Source: Sinorhizobium arboris LMG 14919
Lineage (GTDB): Bacteria; Pseudomonadota; Alphaproteobacteria; Rhizobiales; Rhizobiaceae
DNA length: 64,000 nucleotides
NCBI RefSeq assembly: GCF_000427465.1
Contig: NZ_ATYB01000008.1
Coordinates: 744,001 to 808,000 of the forward strand
Direction: 5' to 3'
Shown here: positions 43,933-51,526 of the stretch, in pieces
How positions within the stretch are numbered: position 1 is the first letter of the stretch
Layout of the letters: every line of letters begins with the position of its first letter
Translations under genes and position numbers: made by a program
Notes under the pieces: generated by a model
The model's input: only the letters and a program-made list of their open reading frames with translations
Database searches by the model: none
What the model was told of the DNA's origin: nothing

Positions 43933-46224
43933 ATGAGCGTCCTGCAGAAGCTTATGGAAACCGTCGTCCAGTTCATGCCCGACAAAGCGCCGGACCCGCT
44001 CATCCACAAACATGGTTACCTCGGCACGCCCGTCAGCCGCGTCGACGGGCAACGGAAGGTGAAAGGCGAAGCGCGCTTCGCCGCGGAATTCGAGATCGAA
44101 AATCTGGCTTACGCCGTTCCCGTCTGCAGCACGATCGCCAAGGGCCGGATTATCGAAATCGACGCCTCCGATGCCGAGCGGAGTCCAGGCGTCCTAACGA
44201 TCGTCACTGCCGAAAACGCCCCGAAGATGAAACGGCCGCCACTCATGGACGTAAGGCACATGGACAAGGGCTTCGCGGCCAGCGACTTGGCTGTTCTGCA
44301 GGACGACGAGATCAGTTGGGATGGGCAGCCCGTCGCGGTTGTCGTTGCCGAGACGCTTGAACAGGCGGAGCATGCGGCTTCGCTCCTGCGCGTCGAATAT
44401 GAAGAGAAAGCAGCGCGCGTCTCCTTCGAGGACCTCAAGGCGGAAGCGACCGTGCCGCCCACCGTTCTGGGCGAAGATCCGGAACTCGAGATCGGCAACG
44501 CCGAGAAGGCTTTCGCGGCAGCAGCATTCAAGGTCGACAACCTCTACCGGACACCGCACTACAACCACAACGCCATAGAACCGCATGCGGCGATCGCCGC
44601 CTGGGGCGAAGACGGCAGGTTGACCGTTTTCGACTCGACCCAATTCGTAAACGGCTGCAAGCATGCACTCGCGGGCATGTTCGGCCTCAACGGGGACGAC
44701 GTGCGCGTGATCGCGCCTTTTGTCGGCGGCGGCTTCGGCGGCAAAGCCGCCTTGTGGAACCACACGGCGCTCTGTGCGGCGGCGGCTAAGGTGGCCAATC
44801 GCCCGGTCAAGATGGCGCTCTCGCGCGAAGACGTTTTCCGCCTCATCGGTGGCCGCACGCCTTCGGAACAGCGCGTCGCGCTCGGCGCCGGCGAGGACGG
44901 AAAATTCGCGGCGATCATTCACACCGGGGTGACCGCGACGACGACCCACGCCAGGTTTCCCGAACAGTTTTCATTGACTCCGCGGCATCTCTACGCCTCG
45001 CGAACAATGTCCGTCGGTCAGAAGGTCGTCAATCTCGATACCGTCGCCAATACATGGATGCGCGCGCCGGGGGAATCGATCGGCACTTTCGCTTTGGAAT
45101 CGGCCATAGACGAACTCGCCTTCGCGATGAAGATCGATCCGGTCGACCTTCGCTGCTTGAACGAGCCCGAAAAGGATCCGACGAAAGGCACGGAGTTTTC
45201 GAGCCGTCATCTCGTCGAGGCCTACCGGCGCGGCGCGGAAAAGTTCGGCTGGAGCGGGCGGCCCGCCGAACCGTGCTCGCAGCGCGATGGAAAATGGCTG
45301 ATCGGACAGGGCGTGGCGACGGCCTATTACCCGGTCTTCCGCTTTCCCGCCGCGGTTCGCCTTCGCATATCCGCCGACGGAAGCGCAGTCGTGCAAGCGG
45401 CGGCGAACGAAATGGGCATGGGAACGGCGACCGTGCAGATACAGCACGCAGCCGACCGTCTCGGCCTGCCGCTCGAGATGGTTTCCTTCCGCTATGGAGA
45501 CTCCGACCTGCCGGATTCTCCGATCATCGCCGGCGGCTCCAGCCAGACCGGCAGCATCGCCGCGGCGGTGCAGATGGCGGTCGAAAAGGCCCATCGAGAA
45601 CTCGTCAAACTCGCGGGTAACGGCTCGCCGCTGGCAGGCGCAAACGTAGAGATCGAGGCGCGTGACGGCGGGCTCTTCCTGTCCGGCGAGGGAAACAAGG
45701 GCGAAACCTATGCCTCGATCCTGAAGCGTGCGGGTCGTGATTTCATCGAGGTGGAAGAGGCTTCGGGAATGCCGTTCGAGGTGATGAAGTACTCCATGGC
45801 CTCCTATGGCGCGCAATTCTGCGAAGCTCGCGTCAATCAGGAATCTGGCGAAGTGCGTATCTCGCGCTGGCTCGGCTCCTTCGATTGCGGCCGGATTCTC
45901 AATCCGAAAACGGCCGTGAGCCAGCTTCGCGGCGGGATCGTCATGGGGATCGGCATGGCTCTCGCGGAGGAAACCCTGCTCGACACGCGCCGCGGGCGGA
46001 TCATGAATCCGTCACTCGCCGAATATCATGTCCCGGTGCATCTCGACGTGCCGCATATCGAGGTCATCTACAACGACATTCCGGACGAGCATACACCCCT
46101 CGGCGCACACGGGGTCGGGGAAATCGGCATAACGGGCGCGGCGGCGGCAATCGCGAATGCCATCTTTCACGCGACTGGAAAACGCATTCGCGATCTGCCG
46201 ATCACGCTCGACAAGCTGCTGTGA
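43933..46224 (+). CDS. paoC: PaoC-type molybdenum-cofactor subunit of aldehyde oxidoreductase
   Basis: A 763-residue xanthine dehydrogenase-family large subunit. The molybdopterin-binding GGGFGGK and the C-terminal GVGEIGITGAAAAIANA with catalytic Glu are visible. It begins 1 nt after paoB. The trimer oxidises aromatic aldehydes in E. coli. Its chaperone PaoD is not in the window. It is convergent with the acid-sugar kinase gene. Confidence 0.88.
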   Translation: MSVLQKLMETVVQFMPDKAPDPLIHKHGYLGTPVSRVDGQRKVKGEARFAAEFEIENLAYAVPVCSTIAKGRIIEIDASDAERSPGVLTIVTAENAPKMKRPPLMDVRHMDKGFAASDLAVLQDDEISWDGQPVAVVVAETLEQAEHAASLLRVEYEEKAARVSFEDLKAEATVPPTVLGEDPELEIGNAEKAFAAAAFKVDNLYRTPHYNHNAIEPHAAIAAWGEDGRLTVFDSTQFVNGCKHALAGMFGLNGDDVRVIAPFVGGGFGGKAALWNHTALCAAAAKVANRPVKMALSREDVFRLIGGRTPSEQRVALGAGEDGKFAAIIHTGVTATTTHARFPEQFSLTPRHLYASRTMSVGQKVVNLDTVANTWMRAPGESIGTFALESAIDELAFAMKIDPVDLRCLNEPEKDPTKGTEFSSRHLVEAYRRGAEKFGWSGRPAEPCSQRDGKWLIGQGVATAYYPVFRFPAAVRLRISADGSAVVQAAANEMGMGTATVQIQHAADRLGLPLEMVSFRYGDSDLPDSPIIAGGSSQTGSIAAAVQMAVEKAHRELVKLAGNGSPLAGANVEIEARDGGLFLSGEGNKGETYASILKRAGRDFIEVEEASGMPFEVMKYSMASYGAQFCEARVNQESGEVRISRWLGSFDCGRILNPKTAVSQLRGGIVMGIGMALAEETLLDTRRGRIMNPSLAEYHVPVHLDVPHIEVIYNDIPDEHTPLGAHGVGEIGITGAAAAIANAIFHATGKRIRDLPITLDKLL

Positions 46225-46252
46225 GAGCGTTGAGGGCGTCGGCTTGGAAAGC

Positions 46253-46293
46253 GCACACTCCCGGACACGAAACCGATACGCACTTTTCCTCCT
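46253..46293. repeat. Fragment of the 19986 intergenic repeat family
   Basis: CGAAACCGATACGCACTTTTCC and CTCCCGCT match the distal part of the repeat at 19986-20103. It lies in the 73-bp space between two convergent genes. Confidence 0.45.
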
Positions 46294-46297
46294 CCCG

Positions 46298-47626
46298 CTA
46301 AGCCCCTCCGTCCCGGATCATCGAAAAATAGTCGTCTAGCCCGACCTGACCGCCCTTCAGAGCGACCTCCATGCCGTCCACCCTCGGATCGGCGCTATGC
46401 GCGGTACAGAGGGGCGATCCCGGCGATTGCGGAAGCGGCAGCCGCAATGTCAGCGCGTCGACAGAAAGCCGGCCAAGGGCGTGGCTCGACGTATCTCCCC
46501 CGGCGATGACGGCCCGGCGGAGCCCGGTGCGCGTCACCAGTTCCCTCAGCAGCGATCCGAGCCGTTCGCCGATGCGGTGGCGGGAGCCATCCTCCAGGGG
46601 AATGGCATCGCCCCGATCGGCAGAAGGGCCGAGCGCAGTATAGAGAAGCACGCTCCAGCCCCTCTCCAGACAGGCGAGCCCGCGCGCGACCGCATCCTCG
46701 ATGGCCGAGCCGGCGTCCGTCGCCGCGAACGCGGCGGCATCGAGCGCGATCCCCTCGAAGCCGTTCTCCAGCGCATGGCGGATTTGCCGCTCCGTCGTGG
46801 GTGAGACGCTGCCGGAAACCACCGCGATCCGGTCGACCGGTCCAGGCGGCGTGAATGCCGGCGCTTCGCCGATCAGACCAAGGCGACGCCATTCGCGAAC
46901 GAGTGCATATTCGACGCCGGACGAGCCGCAGACGAATTGCCCTTCCGCCGCTCGCTTGCGCCAGAGCTGCCGCCCGACGACGGCCTGGCTCCCCTCGTCC
47001 GCGACGTCGAGAAACACGAGTTGGTGATCCGCGAAAGCCGTGTCGGCGAACGCGTCCACGTCCGGCGACGCGAGTTGCACCAGATCGACAAGAGCCGCGT
47101 CGAGCGCTGTCTGATACGAAAGGTGAAGACGGATATCCGCTTCGCTCATTGGCGTGACCGGATGCCGGCTCATCACCGGATGGCGGTCAATGCGATAGGT
47201 TTCGCCGCGAAAGGCGGCGAACAGATTGCCGAAGGCAGTGTAACGGCGGATCTGCGGCGCACCGATGACGATCGGTACCGGTGCGGCGCCGAATACATCC
47301 CGCCCGATCTCGATCGCCTTGCCTATATTGCCGACGGTGAGGCTCGAATCGAATGTCGAGCAGACCTTGTAATGGGCGATCTCCGCCTGCAGCGACTTCA
47401 GCCATAGAAATGCCGGCGGAAGGTTTTCCGCCATCCAGCCCGGCGTCTGGCTGCGGCTGGAGCCCGCGAGTCCGAAGGCGCGGCAATGGCCGAAGCGATC
47501 GAAGAGCGACGGCTCGGGGATCTTGAGAAACAGCACGGTTTCGACGCCCTGGGAAGAGAGCGCCTCCATCACGTCGGTCGAGCCCGTCAGGTCGTCGCCG
47601 TAATAGCTGAGCAAAGGAATGTGCAT
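46298..47626 (-). CDS. Four-carbon acid-sugar kinase family protein (DUF1537; OiaK/OtnK-like)
   Basis: A 442-residue kinase from the ATG at 47626, preceded by GGAGAT. The N-terminal motif SYYGDDLTGSTDVMEAL and the C-terminal nucleotide-binding AVIAGGDTSSHALGRL are family hallmarks; VVSGSVSPTTERQIRHA is also typical. It lies 20 nt downstream of the RuBisCO-like gene. In D-apiose/apionate pathways a kinase of this kind makes 3-oxoisoapionate 4-phosphate, the substrate of RuBisCO-like enzymes. That role here is inferred from pairing. Confidence 0.85.
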   Translation of the reverse strand: MHIPLLSYYGDDLTGSTDVMEALSSQGVETVLFLKIPEPSLFDRFGHCRAFGLAGSSRSQTPGWMAENLPPAFLWLKSLQAEIAHYKVCSTFDSSLTVGNIGKAIEIGRDVFGAAPVPIVIGAPQIRRYTAFGNLFAAFRGETYRIDRHPVMSRHPVTPMSEADIRLHLSYQTALDAALVDLVQLASPDVDAFADTAFADHQLVFLDVADEGSQAVVGRQLWRKRAAEGQFVCGSSGVEYALVREWRRLGLIGEAPAFTPPGPVDRIAVVSGSVSPTTERQIRHALENGFEGIALDAAAFAATDAGSAIEDAVARGLACLERGWSVLLYTALGPSADRGDAIPLEDGSRHRIGERLGSLLRELVTRTGLRRAVIAGGDTSSHALGRLSVDALTLRLPLPQSPGSPLCTAHSADPRVDGMEVALKGGQVGLDDYFSMIRDGGA

Positions 47627-47646
47627 CGGGATCTCCGGTAGCGAAA

Positions 47647-48912
47647 TCAGGCGCCGTTGCCGTCGGCGAATTTGTCGAGCGATTGCGCCAGTTCCGGATG
47701 ATCCCTGGCGTAGTCCGCCAATGGGATCCCGGCGACTGCCGCCTCCCAGGCCTGGCGCACGGCCCTGACGCCGGCACCGGCGCCGCCCGGATGGCTGACG
47801 ATGCCGCCGCCGCAGAGATAGAGCAGATCGGTCGTATGCCCAGTGCGCGCATAGGTCTCGGGCGCCTGCCCTCCCCATTGACCCGAACACACGACCGGCA
47901 GCGGGCAATCCGCCTTGGCAAACAGCGGCGTGCTCACCGCCTTGAAGGACTTCACGAAACTCTCGTCAGGCTCCCAGTATTTGACGCGGATGCCGTTGAT
48001 CTGGAACTGATCCACCCCGAGGAGACGCCAGAACTGCTGCCAGACCGAAAACTCCATCCCCAAGCCGCCATGGCGCGTGAGAATGTCCCAGCCGTTGCGA
48101 TGGGCATGGAGCACCAGGCCGGAGCGCTTGCGCAGGAAGGCGACGCCGCCCATGCCGATGGAATTGATGTTGACGACCGCCGCATTGCCCCCGGCTCCGA
48201 CGACCAGATCGTGGTTCCGCATCATCTCGTCCGGATCCGCATGGGATATGCCGAAGGCATACATGACCTTCTTGCCCGTCTTCTGCTCGTGGTCGAGGAT
48301 CCTCGGCATGATGGCGGCGATCCGCTCTTTCAGCGGCGAATAGGCCGGGCTCATCAGCTTTTCGTCGTCCTTGATGAAGTCGACGCCGGAGGATAGCAGA
48401 TCGCCGACGAGCGCTGCCGTTTCCTCGGGCCGCAAACCCAGGGCCGGCTTGACGATCGTGCCTATGATCGGGCGGCCTTCGACACCCGTCAGGCGCCGGC
48501 TGCCGGCGACGCCGAATTGCGGACCCGGATGCGCTGCCGCAAACTCCGGCGGCAGCTTCATATCGACGACGCGGATGCCGGTCATGCCCTTGATGGAATA
48601 GACGCCGCCGATCGCAATGGTCATCAAGGCTGACAGGTCCGTGCCCACCGCATCGAGGGGGAACGCGATTTCCGCATCGGCCCGGTTGAAGCGCGTAGCG
48701 TCTCCCGCCTCGTCGGGCAGCGAGGCTCGAGCGGCGGGTTCGAGGTGGTGAATGGCCAATACACGGGCGGCCGCCCGCGCCCTCAGCTCTTCGGTTTCGC
48801 CCGGCACCGGCACGAACGTCCCCGTCGACTGGTCGCTTGCGATCTTTCTCGCCAGGACCTCGACGTCTCCCGGGGTCTCGATGCGGTAGGTAATGCGGAT
48901 CACGGGCAGCAC
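47647..48912 (-). CDS. RuBisCO-like protein (form IV), probable acid-sugar-phosphate decarboxylase/transcarboxylase
   Basis: A 421-residue RuBisCO large-chain homologue with a GTG start. The metal/carbamate residues are kept as K181-D182-D183-E184 (VDFIKDDEKL) and the catalytic-base position K155 in IVKPALGLRPEE. The loop-6 lysine segment of true RuBisCO is absent (CSGQWGGQAPE lies near that position). Such proteins include 3-oxoisoapionate-4-phosphate decarboxylase and transcarboxylase/hydrolase in apiose breakdown. First gene of a two-gene operon with the kinase; its 5' end is duplicated at 55892-56242. Confidence 0.9.
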   Translation of the reverse strand: MLPVIRITYRIETPGDVEVLARKIASDQSTGTFVPVPGETEELRARAAARVLAIHHLEPAARASLPDEAGDATRFNRADAEIAFPLDAVGTDLSALMTIAIGGVYSIKGMTGIRVVDMKLPPEFAAAHPGPQFGVAGSRRLTGVEGRPIIGTIVKPALGLRPEETAALVGDLLSSGVDFIKDDEKLMSPAYSPLKERIAAIMPRILDHEQKTGKKVMYAFGISHADPDEMMRNHDLVVGAGGNAAVVNINSIGMGGVAFLRKRSGLVLHAHRNGWDILTRHGGLGMEFSVWQQFWRLLGVDQFQINGIRVKYWEPDESFVKSFKAVSTPLFAKADCPLPVVCSGQWGGQAPETYARTGHTTDLLYLCGGGIVSHPGGAGAGVRAVRQAWEAAVAGIPLADYARDHPELAQSLDKFADGNGA

Positions 48913-49175
48913 TCTGTGTTCGATCTGGTAGCGTCTTCACGTCAACTGGTATAATGAGTATCTAAGTACAGGCAAGAGGAATCTCGCCTGCCGAAGGAAA
49001 CCTGCCTATAGAGAATGAGCCGTAAGCTGCTGGAGTTCACATGGGCATGCAATCCGAACCCATTGTCCGCAGGAAATTATCCGACGAGGTGTTTGCGCGA
49101 TTGAAGGCTTTGATCGAAGCCGGCGAACTGCAACCGGGAGACGAAATGCCGTCCGAACGGATGCCTACGGAACGT
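48334..49175. repeat. Left direct repeat flanking the metal-efflux insert
   Basis: About 840 bp containing the 5' part of the RuBisCO-like gene, the divergent promoter region and the first 44 or so codons of gntR. It matches 55880-56476 with scattered substitutions, apart from about 245 bp missing from the right copy. Both copies start at CGGCGAATAGGCC and end near GGAACGT. Confidence 0.85.
48942..48955 (+). promoter_or_regulatory. Duplicated gntR promoter (left copy)
   Basis: A perfect TATAAT at 48950-48955 with an extended -10 TG (TGGTATAAT). No good -35 hexamer is placed. It now drives only the truncated, chimeric gntR reading frame. Confidence 0.5.
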
Positions 49176-49298
49176 CCGACTTCGCCGACCAGGTCAGGCG
49201 GACCTGCGTCCCTGCCGGCGCAGACCCTGGTCCCCGTTCCGAGGCTCGCGATCAGCCCGATGCTCTTCGAGATCGAAGCAATCGTCGTGCTGGGCTGA
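49047..49298 (+). pseudogene. Truncated gntR fused in frame to a RidA-like C-terminus
   Basis: Begins MQSEPIVRRKLSDEVFARLK exactly like the intact regulator at 56348; an ATG at 49041 adds MG. Identity stops at SERM(P)TER near 49175. The remaining 40 codons read PAQTLVPVPRLAISPMLFEI then EAIVVLG and stop, which resembles the C-terminus of RidA/YjgF proteins (VEIEAIA-type ending). Only half of the winged helix remains, so DNA binding is unlikely. The RidA reading is moderate confidence. Confidence 0.7.
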
Positions 49299-49443
49299 CG
49301 CGGAAAGCGTTGCGGGCTTTCCATCCGCAGTCAGCGCCAAACTTTGCAAATTTGTAAACAGGCCGACGAGTAGGCTCAAACTGTGCCCGCTACATTCTAC
49401 GCGGGATACGGAATGGAAACCCTGCCGGAACCGTCTTCCTTAT

Positions 49444-49481
49444 ATCGTCTGCCCAAGAACTGACCTCCTTGGGCAGACGAT
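49444..49481. repeat. Perfect 14-bp inverted repeat upstream of the metal-efflux genes
   Basis: ATCGTCTGCCCAAG (49444-49457) and CTTGGGCAGACGAT (49468-49481) around a 10-nt loop. No T-run follows. It is about 60 bp upstream of the first ORF of the metal-efflux set and could be an operator or a leader hairpin. The rest of 49299-49544 shows nothing I can name. Confidence 0.65.
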
Positions 49482-49544
49482 GGCCGGCATTCGGAATATC
49501 AAATCAAGATTGAAGTGTGCATTTTGTTCAGGCGGAAATCAGTA

Positions 49545-49844
49545 ATGGCGGCGCTGGCGTTTCTGGCCTTGACCGTTATTCCGCTCATCGGTTCGGCCGT
49601 GCACGTGTTCGGGAATGTGAGCCCGTACTCATATGTCGAGACCTCTCAGGACGAGAGCCGGGACGAGGGATTTACTTCCGAAGCCGGCTATAAGGGCTGC
49701 GGTCACGGGCATTGTCAGGCGACCCATGGGCTTCTGCATGCCGCAACCCAGGCTGCCCGTCCGTTCTCGACATATCTGCAGCCGGACAGCGACGCTACCG
49801 CCGCGCACACGCCCGATGGTCTGATGCGTCCGCCCAAAGCCTGA
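49545..49844 (+). CDS. Small exported histidine-rich protein of the metal-efflux locus
   Basis: A 99-residue protein from the ATG at 49545; a GTG at 49515 would add ten residues. Residues 1-25 form a signal peptide or anchor (MAALAFLALTVIPLIGSAVH). The middle holds GCGHGHCQATHGLLHAATQ, a Cys/His cluster fit for metal binding. It heads the run towards the RND adaptor and pump, so a periplasmic metal-binding or sensing role is likely. Unrecognised family. Confidence 0.65.
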   Translation: MAALAFLALTVIPLIGSAVHVFGNVSPYSYVETSQDESRDEGFTSEAGYKGCGHGHCQATHGLLHAATQAARPFSTYLQPDSDATAAHTPDGLMRPPKA

Positions 49845-50050
49845 CGCATACGGATCGTGCCACCGGCACGGTCGCTCTGGACTTGTCCGCGTTCGTAAAT
49901 CTTCTCCGCGCATGTCGTTCGGCCGGCTGCCATCTGCGGCCGCCACCCGCGTGACGCCCGTTGCGGGCCGAGTCCGCTTCGCATTCGGATGCGATCGCAA
50001 CCCGGCGAGAATTGAAGCCGCAAACGCAAGCCTCTCGCGTCAACGCAAAA

Positions 50051-50095
50051 CCGATCTTGGCAAAGCCGAACTTGGCAAAACCAAACTTGCGCACC
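50051..50095. repeat. 15-bp tandem repeat, about three copies
   Basis: Units CCGATCTTGGCAAAG, CCGAACTTGGCAAAA and a diverged CCAAACTTGCGCACC lie in the 283-bp leader between the His-rich ORF and the adaptor gene. I see no gene in that leader. Confidence 0.5.
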
Positions 50096-50127
50096 CGAAG
50101 GCCATGCTCCATTTCGAGGAAGCATCG

Positions 50128-51399
50128 ATGTCACCAAAGAAAATCACGCTCCTGTGCGGAGCGGTCCTGCTCGTCGCATTCGGCGCCGGTTTTGCTTATT
50201 CCGAACTGACGCGGCACACGGATTATGACGCCTTCGCCGAGGATCATACCGAGGCCGAGGGCGCCGCTCATGCAGAGGGGAAGGCCGAAGGCGCCGCTCA
50301 CTCAGAAGGCACCGCTCACGCCGACAACGACAGCCATGGCGAAGGCAATGATCCCGATGCGCCTGCCGAGCACGCGGGTGAGCAGGAAACCGGCGACGTC
50401 GTCGTCCTGACGGAGCGCCAGGCCGAGGCAGCGGGGATCGGCGTCGTCGCGGTGGGCCGCGGCGGCGGCAACGAGACCCGCCTCCTGGGATGGGTCGAAC
50501 ACGCCCTCGGCGCGCGCACGACGGTCTCGTCCATCCCGGGCGGCCGCGTCGAGGATGTGCAGGTCACGATGGGCGCGTCGGTCAAAGCCGGCCAGACGCT
50601 GGCCGTGGTGATCAGCAGCGAAGCCGCCAGCCTGCGCGCCGATGCCGTGGCTGCGGTCGCCGCGGCCGAAGCCGCCCGGCTGGAATATGAACGCGCGTCG
50701 CAGCTGGCCGCCCGGGGCGTGTCCGCGCAGCAAAATCTCGAAGTGGCCCGTGCCCGCTCCGTGGCCGCCGATGCGGCGGCAAAGGCGGCCGAGGCCCGGG
50801 TGGAGGCGGTCGGCTCGCCCGACATAGAGGGCCGCGTCGCCATCCTCTCCCCAATCTCCGGTGTCGTCGGCAGGATTCATGTCACGCCCGGCGGCTACGT
50901 CGCCGCGGGAGGCATCGTCGCCGAGGTTTCGGATCCCAGCCGCACCGAACTCGTCTTCACGGCGCCAGCGGTGCTGGCAGGAAAGGTGACCGCCGAATCC
51001 CGCATTGAAGTCACCGGCCCGTCCGGCAGCTTCGAGGCGGCGGTGATCGGAGTGGCTGCCGACGTCCGGGAGCAGGGAAACGCCACGTTCATCCGGGCAT
51101 GCGCTGCCTCGGGCACTCTCCCGCCGGCCGGCTCGCCGGTCACGGGCATCATCGTGACGGACAACAAGGAAGACGGGCTGACGGTTCCCGCCGATGCGGT
51201 ACAGACCTTGGAGGGACAATCCGTCGTATTCGTCGCCACGGAAAAAGGCTTCCGCGCAAAGCCGGTGCTCGCCGGACGCAGGGCCGGCGATGAGATCGAA
51301 ATACTGCACGGGCTCGACGGCTCGGAGCGCATCGTCGGCACCAACGCCTTCCTTCTGAAGGCCGAATTCGCCAAGGGCGGGGCCGAGCACGGTCACTAG
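50128..51399 (+). CDS. RND efflux periplasmic adaptor (CzcB/CusB-type)
   Basis: A 423-residue membrane fusion protein. An N-terminal signal/anchor (ITLLCGAVLLVAFGAGFAY) is followed by a long His/Glu/Ala-rich linker, residues about 30-90, with AAHAEG/AAHSEG/AHAD repeats, then the barrel-sandwich, alpha-hairpin and beta-barrel domains. The ATG at 50128 is preceded by GAGGAAG. It pairs with the HME-RND pump that starts 127 nt downstream. The acidic, His-rich linker suggests binding of divalent metal. No outer-membrane channel gene is present nearby. Confidence 0.88.
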   Translation: MSPKKITLLCGAVLLVAFGAGFAYSELTRHTDYDAFAEDHTEAEGAAHAEGKAEGAAHSEGTAHADNDSHGEGNDPDAPAEHAGEQETGDVVVLTERQAEAAGIGVVAVGRGGGNETRLLGWVEHALGARTTVSSIPGGRVEDVQVTMGASVKAGQTLAVVISSEAASLRADAVAAVAAAEAARLEYERASQLAARGVSAQQNLEVARARSVAADAAAKAAEARVEAVGSPDIEGRVAILSPISGVVGRIHVTPGGYVAAGGIVAEVSDPSRTELVFTAPAVLAGKVTAESRIEVTGPSGSFEAAVIGVAADVREQGNATFIRACAASGTLPPAGSPVTGIIVTDNKEDGLTVPADAVQTLEGQSVVFVATEKGFRAKPVLAGRRAGDEIEILHGLDGSERIVGTNAFLLKAEFAKGGAEHGH

Positions 51400-51436
51400 C
51401 GCCTTCTCGCATCTCCAAGAGCCGCGAAAACCCAAG

Positions 51437-51507
51437 AGTCGCGAAAAGGCTCTATCCCTTTGTTATCGTACGATATTTTCCGAAGCCGCTTCGCACTTTC
51501 GGGATCA
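51437..51507. repeat. Diverged rhizobial intergenic repeat
   Basis: GTCGCGAAAAGGCTCTATCC, CTTTGTTATCG and TTCGCACTTTCGGGAT follow the order of the 17391 repeat family in reverse orientation, with many changes. It fills most of the gap between adaptor and pump genes. Confidence 0.4.
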
Positions 51508-51526
51508 TGATTCAGGAAGACGGCCC

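Noticed and set aside
49715..50137. Minus-strand ORF of 140 codons over the His-rich ORF and leader
   Set aside because: Repetitive residues derive from the 15-bp tandem repeats; no family match and antisense to a better candidate.
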